Assembly (NCBI RefSeq): GCF_001042715.1
Contig: NZ_CP009687.1
Coordinates: 62,001 to 126,000 of the forward strand
From: Clostridium aceticum
GTDB lineage: Bacteria; Bacillota; Clostridia; Peptostreptococcales; Natronincolaceae
Length of the DNA stretch: 64,000 nucleotides
Direction of reading: 5' to 3'
Positions within the stretch are counted from its first letter, which is position 1. Each line of letters opens with the position of its first letter. The notes under the pieces are model-generated. The model saw only the letters and a list, made by a program, of their open reading frames with translations, did no database searches and had not been told where the DNA came from. A program made the translations under genes and the position numbers. Of the stretch, positions 32,396 through 42,563 are shown one piece after another.

Positions 32396-33862
32396 ATGGT
32401 GAACTTTAATCAAAATCAAACACCTTTATTTACAGGCTTAAGAGATTATCACAGAAGAAATGTTATTCCATTTGACGTGCCGGGACATAAACACGGTAAG
32501 GGTTTAAAGGAATTCACTGAATATGTAGGGAATACTATTATGGAAATAGATGTTAATTCCATGAAGTGTCTGGACAATATTTGTAATCCTATAGGTGTAA
32601 TCAAGCAAGCAGAGGAATTGGCAGCAGAAGCCTTTCGAGCAGATCATGCCTTTTTTTTAGTAAACGGAACAACCTCAGGAATTCAAACCATGATTATGAG
32701 TGCTTGCAGGCCGGGAGAAAAAATTATTCTTCCTCGGAATGCCCATAAATCAGTGTTGTCTGGTATTATTCTGAGTGGTGCTATTCCTATTTATATACAA
32801 CCGCAGGTCAATGAAAGACTTGGGATTGCTATGGGAGTTACCATTGGAGATTTAGAAAAAACTATTGCAAGACATCCTGATGCTAAAGCAGTGATGGTGA
32901 TGAACCCTAACTACTATGGAGCAATCTCTAACTTGAAGGAAATTATTAGGTTGGCTCGCCAACATGGTCTAGCAGTATTAGTAGATGAGGCACATGGTGC
33001 CCATTTGAGATTTCATGAAGACTTACCTTTAAGTGCTATGGAGGCAGGGGCAGATATGAGTGCTGTAAGTACGCATAAGACAGGAGGTTCATTAACACAA
33101 AGTTCTTTACTTCTAATGAAAGAAGGGATCATTCGTCCCTGCGTTGTTAAGAAAAACCTGAACTTAACACAGACTACCAGCGCATCGTATTTATTAATGG
33201 CTAGCATTGATGTAGCAAGAAAACAACTGGCGGTTCAGGGGGAAGAGATGTTGGAAAATATTTTGATTTTAGCCAAAGAGGCTAGAGGAAAAATCAATGA
33301 AATAGAAGGATTGTATGCCTTCGGAGATGAACTTATTGGTACCCCAGGAGTATATGATTTTGATGAAACAAAACTAGGGATTTTTGTTGCAGATCTAGGT
33401 CTTACAGGTTTTGAGGTATATGATTTATTGAGAGATCAGTATAATATTCAAGTGGAGTTAGCAGATTACTATAATATTTTAGCTATACTAAGTCTGGGAG
33501 ATAGTACTTCACAAATAGACGCTTTAGTAGCAGCTCTAAAAGATATTGCTGAAAATTATCGGAAAGATAAAGTGATTAAAATCAAAACCAATGTTCTAAG
33601 AAATCCAGAGATTATTGTTTCCCCTAGGGATGCCTACTATAGCAATACAAAGATTGTAAGACTAGAAGAGGCGGCTGGGGAAATCAGCGGAGAGTCTATT
33701 ATGGCCTACCCTCCAGGTATTCCTATCATTGCATTAGGGGAGCGAATTACTGAAGAATTGATAGAGTATGTATTTATGTTAAAAAAAGAAGGCAGCTTAT
33801 TGCAGGGGACGGATGATCCTTATGTAAATTTTGTAAAGGTTTTGGGAGAGAGAAAAATATGA
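32396..33862 (+). CDS. Second Orn/Lys/Arg decarboxylase family protein
   Basis: This 488-aa PLP enzyme is a paralogue of the product at 2.6 kb. It has IPFDVPGHKHGKGL, DEAHGAHLRF and the PLP lysine in STHKTGGSLTQSS. The ATG at 32396 follows GAGGTG; the upstream GTG overlaps the ribosome site. It is likely an arginine decarboxylase (SpeA-like), judged only by closer resemblance to clostridial and bacillar SpeA. Repeat A6 separates it from the TnpB relic. Confidence 0.85.
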   Translation: MVNFNQNQTPLFTGLRDYHRRNVIPFDVPGHKHGKGLKEFTEYVGNTIMEIDVNSMKCLDNICNPIGVIKQAEELAAEAFRADHAFFLVNGTTSGIQTMIMSACRPGEKIILPRNAHKSVLSGIILSGAIPIYIQPQVNERLGIAMGVTIGDLEKTIARHPDAKAVMVMNPNYYGAISNLKEIIRLARQHGLAVLVDEAHGAHLRFHEDLPLSAMEAGADMSAVSTHKTGGSLTQSSLLLMKEGIIRPCVVKKNLNLTQTTSASYLLMASIDVARKQLAVQGEEMLENILILAKEARGKINEIEGLYAFGDELIGTPGVYDFDETKLGIFVADLGLTGFEVYDLLRDQYNIQVELADYYNILAILSLGDSTSQIDALVAALKDIAENYRKDKVIKIKTNVLRNPEIIVSPRDAYYSNTKIVRLEEAAGEISGESIMAYPPGIPIIALGERITEELIEYVFMLKKEGSLLQGTDDPYVNFVKVLGERKI

Positions 33863-33954
33863 GTAAATATATCGAACTATAGATTTTTATGACTAGATTT
33901 GATATAATCGAGTACAGATAAAATTTTTTAAAACAATTTGTGGGAAGTGAATCT

Positions 33955-34950
33955 ATGAAAGTATTTTTAAAAGTTTTTACCATAGCCTTTACAAGTTTTG
34001 TAATACTTTTTACCGGTGCATTTGTATCCTTTAATACCTTTATGAAGGACAAGCACCCTAGTGCAGAGGTACCAGTAATAGTAAGACCAGAAGATGATGA
34101 TCACTTTGAGGACACAGAACCTGAAATTAAAGATGAGCTATTAAGAGCAGTTGCCGAGAGTAATAGGATAAACTTTATTATGTTAGGACTTGAGGGAATG
34201 AGAAGTGATACCATGATGTTTGTATCCTTCGATCCAGAGAATAAAGGTTTAGATATTATTTCTATACCTAGAGATACTTATTATCCTCGGGTAGGCTACG
34301 ATGGCCCAGGAAAAAAGAAAATTAATGCTGCTTATGGAGATCATGGAGCGGCAGGGGTAAAGACAGTAGTCAGTGACCTGCTATTTGATGTTCCAGTACA
34401 TCATTATGTTACAGTAACCTATAAGGGAGCAGCGGCTATAGTAAATGCTATTGGTGGCGTACCTGTAACCATACCTAGGGGAGGGATGCACTATAGGGAT
34501 GATTATGATGATCCTCCTCTAGTGATTAATTTCCCAGCGGGACCTCGTGTCTTAAACGGAGAAGATGCAGTTAAGTTTTTGAGATATCGCCAACCTACTC
34601 CTGGCAGTGGTGCTGTAGATCGAGGAGGAGACTTGGGAAGAATCGGAGCACAGCAGGAGTTTATGCAATCGGCACTACAAAAGGCTATGAGTTTAGGAAG
34701 TTTGCCAAACTTAGTTTCTACTAGTTTTAGACATGTGAGAACAGATATCGAACTTCAAGATGTACTACGCTATGCTACTAATGCTGTTGGTTTAAACATG
34801 GAAAATGTCAGTATGACCATGCTTCCGGGTACAGCTAGGTATCAAAATCGTGTATCCTATTATTTTCACGATCAAATTGAAACCAGAAATTTATTGCTAG
34901 AAATTTATGGCGTAAAACAAGAGGAACAAAGTCCTATAGAAGAGGAATGA
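33955..34950 (+). CDS. LytR-CpsA-Psr family protein
   Basis: LCP proteins attach teichoic acids or other glycopolymers to peptidoglycan outside the membrane. The 331-aa protein has an N-terminal membrane anchor (FTIAFTSFVILFTGAFVSF), then the LCP domain with RSDTMMFVSFDPE, the phosphate-binding SIPRDTYYP, KINAAYGDHGAAG and LNGEDAVKFLRYR. A TATAAT at 33903-33908 may be its -10. The ATG at 33955 is preferred to the GTG at 33940. Confidence 0.92.
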   Translation: MKVFLKVFTIAFTSFVILFTGAFVSFNTFMKDKHPSAEVPVIVRPEDDDHFEDTEPEIKDELLRAVAESNRINFIMLGLEGMRSDTMMFVSFDPENKGLDIISIPRDTYYPRVGYDGPGKKKINAAYGDHGAAGVKTVVSDLLFDVPVHHYVTVTYKGAAAIVNAIGGVPVTIPRGGMHYRDDYDDPPLVINFPAGPRVLNGEDAVKFLRYRQPTPGSGAVDRGGDLGRIGAQQEFMQSALQKAMSLGSLPNLVSTSFRHVRTDIELQDVLRYATNAVGLNMENVSMTMLPGTARYQNRVSYYFHDQIETRNLLLEIYGVKQEEQSPIEEE

Positions 34951-34951
34951 T

Positions 34952-34980
34952 AGCGGAAAATTTTCCGCTTTTCTTTTTTT
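34952..34980 (+). terminator. Terminator after the LCP gene
   Basis: AGCGGAAAATTTTCCGCT is a perfect palindrome followed by TTTCTTTTTTT. Confidence 0.85.
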
Positions 34981-34996
34981 ACTGAAGGAGGTAGCC

Positions 34997-36727
34997 ATGA
35001 GAGAGAAGAAGTTGATGGATAAAACCCCTATCATTTTTATACTGATAGCCATAAGCTGTATAGCTATTGTTTTTCTTTTTAACCGTAACATAGATAAAAA
35101 CCTACCTACCAGCTTAGACTTCCCGACATTATTCATATATGTAGAGGAAGAGGAGTTAGTAAAGCTATACCAGAGGGATCCTCTAGATGATCAGAGAGTT
35201 GAAGGATCTTTAAAAACTTCTCCACAGGATAAGACAGCAAAAAAAATAGAGCTAAGATTTAGAGGGGATAGTACAAGATATCTACCGAAAAAGTCTTTTA
35301 ACATTCGTTTTCAAGAAGGACAGGACTTTCTTTTTGGAAGTAATAGAATGAACCTAAACGCCTCTTATACGGACCCTGCCCTTATGAGAGAAAAGATTTC
35401 CATGGACATGTTTAAAGAACTAGGGTTACCAGCTCCTAGGGTAGAGTATTTCAATTTATATATAAATAATGTTTATGAAGGACTTTATGTACATGTGGAA
35501 AGAATCGATGAAAATTTATTAAAGCATTTGGGCATGAATGACGAGGGCACTCTAGTAAGAGATAGCTTTGCGGCAAATCTTGAAAAAGAAGAAATAGGAA
35601 GAGCTTCTTTATTTGGATATGATCTCAGTAACACAGAGGACCCAGTAACTTTGTTGAAAGAAAACTTCTCTTATAGAGGAAATCCTCACTGGCAAGCTGT
35701 CGTTGATTTAGCAGAGTGGATATATAACACACCAGCGGGGGAAGACTTTTACATGGGTTTTCAAGAACGCTTTTATTTAGAAGATTTTGTAGACTGGTTG
35801 GCAATACATTTACTGATAGGAGATATAGACTCCTTTGCTGATGATTATTGGTTGTATTTAGACCATCATAATTCTGACGCCAAGTGGAGGATTATACCGT
35901 GGGATAAAGACCTAACCTTTGGTTCTACTTATCGACCTCAAGTATATGTAGATAATCACTACTTCGCCTACGAATATGATTTTTATGAACATAGCTACCG
36001 AGATAACGCTATGATAATAAAATTTTTTCAAACCCCGCAGTTACAGGAAAAGCTTTTTAAACGTATGGAGTACTTAATGGAGGAAATTTTTACTTTAGAA
36101 TATTTTGTAAGCAAAACCATTGACCTGAGAGGATATATTGAGGATAGCCTTAACGTTGTTCCCTCAAAGCATGCCTTTGTATTGCATACCCAGAATCATC
36201 ACGGAAGGCTGGGCAAAGTTGAGGAACATGTAGAAACAATATTAGAATTTGTTGCACTAAGATACCAGTTTATAAAACGACAAATAGATCCTATAGAAAA
36301 AAGCCCAGTAATAGTAGACTTAGCAAATTATAAAGAAGGAGACACAATATACTTTACCGATTACAAAGGATGGACGATTGGGAAGCTCCTTTTAAAAGAA
36401 ATAAAGGAAGTAGGAAATGTTACTCTTACAGTAGAACATAAGGAAGAGATGAAAGGAATAGATAGATTGTGGAGCATCCTTCCAGAAAATGCAGACTTTA
36501 TAGGAGAATTAACTTTATATTATAGAAATGAGATTTTTGCCTTTGGAAAGCAAAATTGGTACGAAGAGGAAGTGGCTACAGGAAGACAGTGGGATTTAAT
36601 TATGGGTTATTATAGAGATGGTAGGGTAGAGTCTATCTCTAGTAAAGTTAATCCTTATTGTAACAAAATCACAGCTACCCTTCATATAAGAGATAGAGAA
36701 GAAATCGTTATTACTCATCCAGAGTAA
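34997..36727 (+). CDS. CotH-like kinase family protein
   Basis: CotH-type proteins are atypical kinases that phosphorylate spore coat or secreted proteins. The 576-aa protein has one N-terminal membrane segment (residues 11-27) and a CotH domain with LRFRGDSTRYLPKKSFNIRF, NLNASYTDPALMREKI, YFNLYINNVYEGLYVHVERI and the metal-binding IIPWDKDLTFG. A short C-terminal domain of about 150 residues follows. It starts 46 bp after the LCP gene but beyond a terminator. A role in coat assembly is inferred from the family only. Confidence 0.88.
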   Translation: MREKKLMDKTPIIFILIAISCIAIVFLFNRNIDKNLPTSLDFPTLFIYVEEEELVKLYQRDPLDDQRVEGSLKTSPQDKTAKKIELRFRGDSTRYLPKKSFNIRFQEGQDFLFGSNRMNLNASYTDPALMREKISMDMFKELGLPAPRVEYFNLYINNVYEGLYVHVERIDENLLKHLGMNDEGTLVRDSFAANLEKEEIGRASLFGYDLSNTEDPVTLLKENFSYRGNPHWQAVVDLAEWIYNTPAGEDFYMGFQERFYLEDFVDWLAIHLLIGDIDSFADDYWLYLDHHNSDAKWRIIPWDKDLTFGSTYRPQVYVDNHYFAYEYDFYEHSYRDNAMIIKFFQTPQLQEKLFKRMEYLMEEIFTLEYFVSKTIDLRGYIEDSLNVVPSKHAFVLHTQNHHGRLGKVEEHVETILEFVALRYQFIKRQIDPIEKSPVIVDLANYKEGDTIYFTDYKGWTIGKLLLKEIKEVGNVTLTVEHKEEMKGIDRLWSILPENADFIGELTLYYRNEIFAFGKQNWYEEEVATGRQWDLIMGYYRDGRVESISSKVNPYCNKITATLHIRDREEIVITHPE

Positions 36728-36749
36728 AAAATATGTGGAATCGTATAAC

Positions 36750-36869
36750 ATGGAATCCTCCTGAGCATAGCGAAGGATCTTGAAATAACGAAGGATTTTC
36801 TTAATTCTAAGATCCTTCGACTTCGCTTTGCTTACCTCAGGATGACAAATCATGGCTTAAGTTAACGCT
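36750..36869. repeat. Family A repeat, copy 7, left end lost
   Basis: The right half is intact (CAGGATGACAAATCATGGCTTA then AGTTAACGCT). The left terminal repeat is missing, and the sequence begins near ATCCTCCTGAGCATAGCG. Two GGATCTT modules face each other. Confidence 0.8.
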
Positions 36870-36885
36870 AATGCTAATAATATAT

Positions 36886-36939
36886 AAAACCTCCCTGGAA
36901 TGGTTTTGGTGACAAACCCACGCCAAGGAGGTTTTTTTT
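36886..36939 (-). terminator. Terminator after murC
   Basis: AAACCTCC...GGAGGTTT form the stem around a 30-base middle that folds further. It abuts the reverse stop codon of murC; a plus-strand T tract means that it can work both ways. Confidence 0.7.
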
Positions 36940-38320
36940 ACTTCTTATTTAAAAGTCCTTCTCCAATTTTATAAACATCTCCTGCCCCCATGGTTAAAAC
37001 TAAGTCTCCAGGTTCTAACCTGTCATAAATATAATCTATGATTTCTTCGAAGCTAGACATATAGAGGGCTCCTAATTTAGGGTCCATTAATTCCACTAGC
37101 TTTTTGCTATTCACTTCCCCATTATCTGATTCTCTAGCGGCATAAATATCTGTAATAATGGTTTGATCAGCAACATCAAAAGCTCTAGAGAAATCTTTTA
37201 ATAGCGCCTTGGTACGGCTATAGGTATGGGGTTGAAAGATAGCCCAAATTTTCCTATGAGGATATTGCTTTGCTGCCTCTAATGTAGCTTTTATTTCTAC
37301 AGGATGATGTGCATAATCATCAATTATTTTTACTCCTTTTACTTCTCCTAATAAATCGAAGCGGCGATGAATTCCTTTGTAACGAGGAATATTCCTAGAA
37401 ATAGTTTCTCCGTCCAGACCCAATAGGTGGGAAGCAGTAATAGATGCTAAAGCATTATAGACATTATGAAGTCCAGGGATGCTTAAGTGAAACTCACCAA
37501 AAACTTCTCCCTGGCAAATCACCGTAAAAGAAGGATGGCCTTCCTTGTTAAAAGAAATATCCTTTGCCATAAAATCTGCAGAGGTTTTTATACCATAAGT
37601 AACGATTTTGCAGGCAGCACTGCTATAAATTTCTCTCACCTGAGGGTCATCATTACAGGCTACTAGAAAGCCTTCCTTAGGCACTAGGGTTACAAACTTT
37701 CTAAAAGCTTCTTTGATATGTTCAATGTCTCTGTAATAGTCTAGATGGTCTTCATCAATATTTAAGATAACAGCAATAAATGGAAAAAATTTCAAAAAGC
37801 TTTCTACATATTCGCAGGCTTCAGTAATGAAATGATGACTTTTACCGATTTTAATATTACCTCCAATATCTTCTAAATCCCCGCCAACCAAAATCGTAGG
37901 GTCTAGATTTCCATACTCCATCAAGAGAGATAATAAAGAGGTTGTGGTAGTTTTTCCATGACTTCCAGCTACTGCAATCGCCTTATCATATTTTTTCATG
38001 ATTTGACCTAACATTTCTGCACGATCTATTTCTGGAATATTTAATTGTTTTGCTCGAACTCTTTCGGGGTTAATGCATTTAATAGCAGCACTATAAACCA
38101 CCAAGTCCGGGTTCTGAATATTCTCCTCTTTATGTCCTATAAATATTTCTGCCCCATGCTCCTTTAGTTTACGTAGAAGCTTTGAGTCGCTAATATCTGA
38201 ACCAGACACATGGTAACCATGGCTTAAGAGAATTTCTGCAATAGCACTCATACTAATACCACCAATACCAATTAAGTGAATGTGATGGATTTTATGTTCA
38301 TTCAAGTCAAAAGAAATCAC
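36938..38320 (-). CDS. murC: UDP-N-acetylmuramate-L-alanine ligase
   Basis: MurC adds the first amino acid of the peptidoglycan stem. The 460-aa protein has the N-terminal [17 protein letters not shown], the ATP-binding [13 protein letters not shown], the [15 protein letters not shown] segment and FQPHTYSRT. The start is GTG at 38320, eight bases after AAAGGAG. It is divergent from purR, and murC next to purR is common in clostridia. Confidence 0.95.
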   Translation of the reverse strand: MISFDLNEHKIHHIHLIGIGGISMSAIAEILLSHGYHVSGSDISDSKLLRKLKEHGAEIFIGHKEENIQNPDLVVYSAAIKCINPERVRAKQLNIPEIDRAEMLGQIMKKYDKAIAVAGSHGKTTTTSLLSLLMEYGNLDPTILVGGDLEDIGGNIKIGKSHHFITEACEYVESFLKFFPFIAVILNIDEDHLDYYRDIEHIKEAFRKFVTLVPKEGFLVACNDDPQVREIYSSAACKIVTYGIKTSADFMAKDISFNKEGHPSFTVICQGEVFGEFHLSIPGLHNVYNALASITASHLLGLDGETISRNIPRYKGIHRRFDLLGEVKGVKIIDDYAHHPVEIKATLEAAKQYPHRKIWAIFQPHTYSRTKALLKDFSRAFDVADQTIITDIYAARESDNGEVNSKKLVELMDPKLGALYMSSFEEIIDYIYDRLEPGDLVLTMGAGDVYKIGEGLLNKK

Positions 38321-38497
38321 AATCTTCGCTCCTTTACAATAAGTTAGTTCTAGCCATTAGTGTTGCCAAATTTAGACATTTATATAAAACCAATGCTACT
38401 TTTAATCTATAAACTTTCTATACTTATATTAATACGAAACTCTGTTCAATATAATAACATAAAAAGTGAACAGATGCACACTAAATTTCCCTTGTAT

Positions 38498-38527
38498 TTG
38501 TTTTAATAAACGAATAAAATGTATAAT
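38498..38527 (+). promoter_or_regulatory. Promoter of purR
   Basis: TTGTTT at 38498-38503 and TATAAT at 38522-38527 are 18 bp apart. I looked for paired PurBoxes and found only a weak ACGAAT match, so autoregulation is not shown. Confidence 0.55.
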
Positions 38528-38565
38528 ATAATAAAATAATATTCATACCGGGAGGAATTATATAT

Positions 38566-39396
38566 ATGGAGAAGTTGAAAAGAAACGAAAGAATTGCTGC
38601 TATCATAAAAATTCTTGGAGATCAGCCTAATAAAATATTTACCCTTAACTACTTTACAGAAAAGTTCACTGCTGCTAAATCTACTATTAGTGAAGATATT
38701 ATGGTGGTAAAACAGTCTATGGAAAAAATGAAGCTAGGAAAAATTCAAACGATTTCCGGTGCTGCTGGTGGTGTGAAATTTATTCCCTATACTACAAAAG
38801 AGCAAAACAAAGAAATATTAGAAAATATCTGCCAGCACTTAGGACAAAAAGAAAGAATTCTTCCAGGGGGTTTTTTATACATGGCAGATATCATCTATTC
38901 TCCACAAATGATTCACCAATTGGGGGAGGTTTTTGCTAGCCAATTTGACTATAAGGAAGTGGATTATATCATAACGGTAGAAACAAAGGGAATACCACTA
39001 GCCATGATGGTGGCAAAAGCTATGAACTTACCTCTAGTTATTCTTAGAAGAGATAGTAAGGTGACAGAAGGATCTACTGTAAGTATTAACTATGTTTCTG
39101 GTTCTAGTAAAAAAATGCAGAGAATGTCTTTAGCTAGAAGGGCGATCAAACCTAACTCTAAGGTAATTATCATTGATGACTTTATGAAGGCAGGAGGAAC
39201 TGCTAAAGGTATGATGGACATGATGAAAGAATTCGACACCCAGGTAGAAGGCATAGGGGTGCTAATCGCTACGAAAGAGCCGCAAGAAAAACTGGTGGAA
39301 GACTATATACCTTTATTGATTTTAGAAGAAGTAGGAGAAAAGAGTGAGTCTGTGGAGATTTATCCAAATCCTGCACTTATTTATCCTGCTTTATAA
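38566..39396 (+). CDS. purR: Purine operon repressor
   Basis: PurR joins an N-terminal winged helix to a phosphoribosyltransferase-like effector domain that senses PRPP. The 276-aa protein shows NERIAAIIKILGDQPNKIFT at the start and the PRPP loop VIIIDDFMKAGGTAKG near residue 203. AGGAGG-like GGGAGGAA precedes the ATG. spoVG, glmU and prs follow as in Bacillus; prs makes the effector PRPP. Confidence 0.95.
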   Translation: MEKLKRNERIAAIIKILGDQPNKIFTLNYFTEKFTAAKSTISEDIMVVKQSMEKMKLGKIQTISGAAGGVKFIPYTTKEQNKEILENICQHLGQKERILPGGFLYMADIIYSPQMIHQLGEVFASQFDYKEVDYIITVETKGIPLAMMVAKAMNLPLVILRRDSKVTEGSTVSINYVSGSSKKMQRMSLARRAIKPNSKVIIIDDFMKAGGTAKGMMDMMKEFDTQVEGIGVLIATKEPQEKLVEDYIPLLILEEVGEKSESVEIYPNPALIYPAL

Positions 39397-39445
39397 AGAA
39401 TTTTTAGAAAAAACCATAAAAAATTAAGAAATTTATAAATATTTA

Positions 39446-39474
39446 GAAGGAAATTGAAAACTTATGGAGAATAA
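39446..39474 (+). promoter_or_regulatory. Sigma-H promoter of spoVG
   Basis: GAAGGAAAT (39446-39454), an 11-bp spacer and GGAGAATAA (39466-39474) fit the sigma-H consensus RNAGGAWWW / RNNGAAT in every fixed position. The B. subtilis spoVG gene is the classic sigma-H target, so the match is also expected. Confidence 0.75.
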
Positions 39475-39557
39475 AGGTAAATAATAGAAATTATATACAT
39501 CTTATTATGAAACTATATACACCCAGTATTGACATGATGGAAGGTGGTGAGGGACAG

Positions 39558-39863
39558 ATGCAAGTAACTGATGTAAGAGTTAGGAAAGTAGCAGTGGAAG
39601 GCAAAATGAAGGCAATCGTTTCCGTAACTTTTGATAACGAATTTGTCGTACACGACATTAAAATTATCGAGGGACAAAATGGACTATTTATCGCAATGCC
39701 TAGCAGAAAAATGGGTGAAGGAGATTTTAGAGACATAGCACACCCTATCAATTCTGACACAAGATTTAAAATTCAACAGGCTATATTTACAGAATACGAA
39801 AAAGTCAATGAAGAAGCTGAGCTTGAAGCAGTTGAAACGATAAGTGCAGCACATGAAGCATAG
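39558..39863 (+). CDS. spoVG: Septation and sporulation regulator SpoVG
   Basis: SpoVG is a small nucleic-acid-binding regulator. The 101-aa protein starts [20 protein letters not shown] and has [20 protein letters not shown], nearly invariant in the family. The ATG at 39558 gives the usual N-terminus; in-frame codons from 39507 would add 17 atypical residues. A C-terminal Glu/Ala tail is longer than in Bacillus. Confidence 0.95.
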   Translation: MQVTDVRVRKVAVEGKMKAIVSVTFDNEFVVHDIKIIEGQNGLFIAMPSRKMGEGDFRDIAHPINSDTRFKIQQAIFTEYEKVNEEAELEAVETISAAHEA

Positions 39864-39873
39864 TTAGTGTATC

Positions 39874-39909
39874 AAGGAGCCTTTTATGTCACTAGGGCTT
39901 CTTTTTTTT
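39874..39909 (+). terminator. Terminator after spoVG
   Basis: AAGGAGCC and GGGCTTCTT pair around a loop of about 13 bases, followed by eight T residues. Confidence 0.75.
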
Positions 39910-40158
39910 ATTTGTCCTTTTATACTTTTACCCAAATGGGAAATTTTCTAACAGAAGATTTTGTTGAAAAAGGGTTTATTATTTATTTAAAATATAATAA
40001 ACTATTAAAGGGATAATAAGCCTAGTAGATTGTCATAGATTTTTCTAATTATTTTAAATTTATCATACATATCAGTATGAATCCTTGAACAATTTATTAA
40101 AATATATAACAAGGTATTAATCCAAAAAATAAACAGAATTTGTGTGGGTGGTGAAAAA

Positions 40159-41538
40159 ATGAAATTACAAGCAATTATATTAGCAGCTGGAGCTGGGACC
40201 CGTATGAAATCAAAACTTCCTAAGGTTTTGCATAAAGTTTGTGGAGAATCTATGTTACAGCATGTTATACATGCTGCTGATCAAGCGAATATAAAAGAGT
40301 GTGTTGTGGTGGTTGGACATGGGGCAGAAGAGGTGAAAAACAGCTTAACAGAAAATATTAAAACTGCTATGCAAAAAGAACGATTAGGGACAGGGCATGC
40401 AGTTATGATGGCTTATGATCAACTTATTACAGAGGGCACTGTGTTAATACTAAATGGAGATGGTCCTTTAATCACAGAGGAGACATTAAAAGAACTTGTT
40501 GTCTATCACCAAAAAGAGAAGTATAGTGCTACAGTTCTAACAGCAGATTTAGAAAACCCCTATGGTTATGGTCGGATTGTAAGAGGCGTAGATAGGGAAC
40601 TGGTGAAAATTGTAGAAGAAAAGGATGCCTCTGAGGAACAAAAATCCATCAAAGAAATTAACTCTGGTCTTTACTGCTTTGATGCCAAAGCCCTTAGAGA
40701 AGCTTTGCCCCGCATTACTAAGGAAAATGCTCAAGGAGAGTATTATTTAACCGATGCACTTTCTATCATTGCTGCAATGGGAAAATCAATAGGAGTCTAT
40801 AAAACCAAAGACTATGAAGATATCATGGCTGTAAATTCCAAAAGTCAACTGGCACAAGTAGAAACTATTATGCGACGACGAATTGCTGAAAAGCATATGG
40901 AAGAAGGGGTTACTATCATTCATCCTAGCCACACTTACATAGAGAAAAAAGTGCAAATTGGTAGGGATACAATTATTTATCCTGGAGCCGTCTTGAGCGG
41001 AACCACAATGATAGGAGAAGATTGTGTTATTGGCGGCAATACAAGAATTGAAGATGCTAAAATTGGAGATGCTGTGACCATTCATGACTCTACGATTATA
41101 AAAAGTACAGTGGGAGAACATACAACGATAGGGCCTTATGCTTACTTAAGACCAGGAAGCAATATTGGTAAGCATGTAAAAATAGGAGATTTCGTTGAAG
41201 TGAAAAACTCTACTATTGGAGATTACTCAAAAGCTTCTCATCTTGCCTATATCGGTGATGCAGAGGTAGGGGCTCATGTAAACATAGGTTGTGGCGTCGT
41301 ATTTGTAAACTACGATGGAAAAAATAAACACAAGGCAGTGGTTCATGATCATGCCTTTATTGGTAGTAACTCTAATTTGATTGCACCAGTAGTGGTGGAA
41401 GAACATGGGTATGTGGCCAGTGGTTCTACCATCACAAAGTCTGTAGAAAAAGGAGCATTAGCTATAGCTCGAAGCCATCAGCAAAACAAAGCTGGCTGGG
41501 TTCAGCGTAAGGGTTTATTGAAAACAAAGGAGGAATAA
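40159..41538 (+). CDS. glmU: Bifunctional GlmU: glucosamine-1-P acetyltransferase / UDP-GlcNAc pyrophosphorylase
   Basis: GlmU makes UDP-GlcNAc. The 459-aa protein has the uridyltransferase signature LAAGAGTRMKSKLPKVLHK, LNGDGPLI, and a left-handed beta-helix acetyltransferase half ending with VFVNYDGKNKHKAVVHDHAF and GSTITKSVEKGALAIAR. The ATG at 40159 follows GGTGGTGA. It is 6 bp upstream of prs. Confidence 0.96.
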   Translation: MKLQAIILAAGAGTRMKSKLPKVLHKVCGESMLQHVIHAADQANIKECVVVVGHGAEEVKNSLTENIKTAMQKERLGTGHAVMMAYDQLITEGTVLILNGDGPLITEETLKELVVYHQKEKYSATVLTADLENPYGYGRIVRGVDRELVKIVEEKDASEEQKSIKEINSGLYCFDAKALREALPRITKENAQGEYYLTDALSIIAAMGKSIGVYKTKDYEDIMAVNSKSQLAQVETIMRRRIAEKHMEEGVTIIHPSHTYIEKKVQIGRDTIIYPGAVLSGTTMIGEDCVIGGNTRIEDAKIGDAVTIHDSTIIKSTVGEHTTIGPYAYLRPGSNIGKHVKIGDFVEVKNSTIGDYSKASHLAYIGDAEVGAHVNIGCGVVFVNYDGKNKHKAVVHDHAFIGSNSNLIAPVVVEEHGYVASGSTITKSVEKGALAIARSHQQNKAGWVQRKGLLKTKEE

Positions 41539-41544
41539 AATAAA

Positions 41545-42492
41545 ATGAATACTAGCGGTAGTGAAATAAAAATATTCTCTGGTAATGCGAATCCTGCATT
41601 AGCGAAGGAAATAGCTCAAGAGATAGGTGTACCTCTTGGAAATTGCGAAGTAGGTACTTTTAGTGATGGAGAAATAGCTGTAAATATCAATGAGACTGTA
41701 AGGGGAGCAGATGTTTTCGTAGTACAGCCTACCCATCCCCCAGTAAATGATCATCTTATGGAACTTTTGATTTTAATTGATGCCTTTAAAAGAGCCTCAG
41801 CTGGAAGGATTACGGCAGTTTTACCTTACTATGGGTATGCTAGACAAGATCGTAAAGCAAAAGCCAGAGATCCCATTACAGCTAAATTAGTAGCAGATTT
41901 GCTAACCGTAGCAGGGGCTGACAGAGTGTTGGCTATGGACCTACATGCCGCACAGATTCAAGGGTACTTTAATATACCAGTAGATCATCTTTTAGGTGTT
42001 CCTATTCTAGCTGAATATTTTATCAAAAAAAATATTCAAGATTTAATTGTTGTTTCTCCAGACTTAGGAAGTGTTACACGAGCTAGAAATTTTGCAAATC
42101 ATCTTGATGCACCTATTGCTATTATCGACAAAAGAAGGCCTAAAGCAAATGTTTCAGAGGTAATGAATATTATTGGAGAGATTGAAGGGAAAAATGTTAT
42201 TTTGATCGATGACATGATTGATACAGCAGGAACCATCGTACAGGCTGCCAGTGCATTAAAGGAATTTGGTGCCAAAGATGTATACGCTGCTTGTACGCAT
42301 CCTTTGTTATCTGGACCAGCTATTGAAAGAATTCAAAACTCTGCCATTAAAGAATTGATTACCACCAATTCTATTACATTGCCAGAGGAAAAAAATATTG
42401 ATAAAATCAAAGTGATGTCTGTAGCCCGTTTGTTTGCAGAAGCTATTCAAAGAATTTATAAAAATATTTCTGTAAGTAGATTATTTGACTAA
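41545..42492 (+). CDS. prs: Ribose-phosphate pyrophosphokinase
   Basis: Prs makes PRPP from ribose-5-phosphate and ATP. The 315-aa protein has full family length and [34 protein letters not shown] and the PRPP loop [13 protein letters not shown]. It follows glmU in a glmU-prs transcript. Confidence 0.96.
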   Translation: MNTSGSEIKIFSGNANPALAKEIAQEIGVPLGNCEVGTFSDGEIAVNINETVRGADVFVVQPTHPPVNDHLMELLILIDAFKRASAGRITAVLPYYGYARQDRKAKARDPITAKLVADLLTVAGADRVLAMDLHAAQIQGYFNIPVDHLLGVPILAEYFIKKNIQDLIVVSPDLGSVTRARNFANHLDAPIAIIDKRRPKANVSEVMNIIGEIEGKNVILIDDMIDTAGTIVQAASALKEFGAKDVYAACTHPLLSGPAIERIQNSAIKELITTNSITLPEEKNIDKIKVMSVARLFAEAIQRIYKNISVSRLFD

Positions 42493-42563
42493 ATGATTTT
42501 TGCTGAAGTTGAATAGAGGAATAACCTTCATTCAATGAAAAGGTGCATAGGAGGTTATGAATC

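Noticed and set aside
38440-38530. PurBox pair before purR
   Set aside because: Only one weak ACGAAT match was found and no inverted partner.
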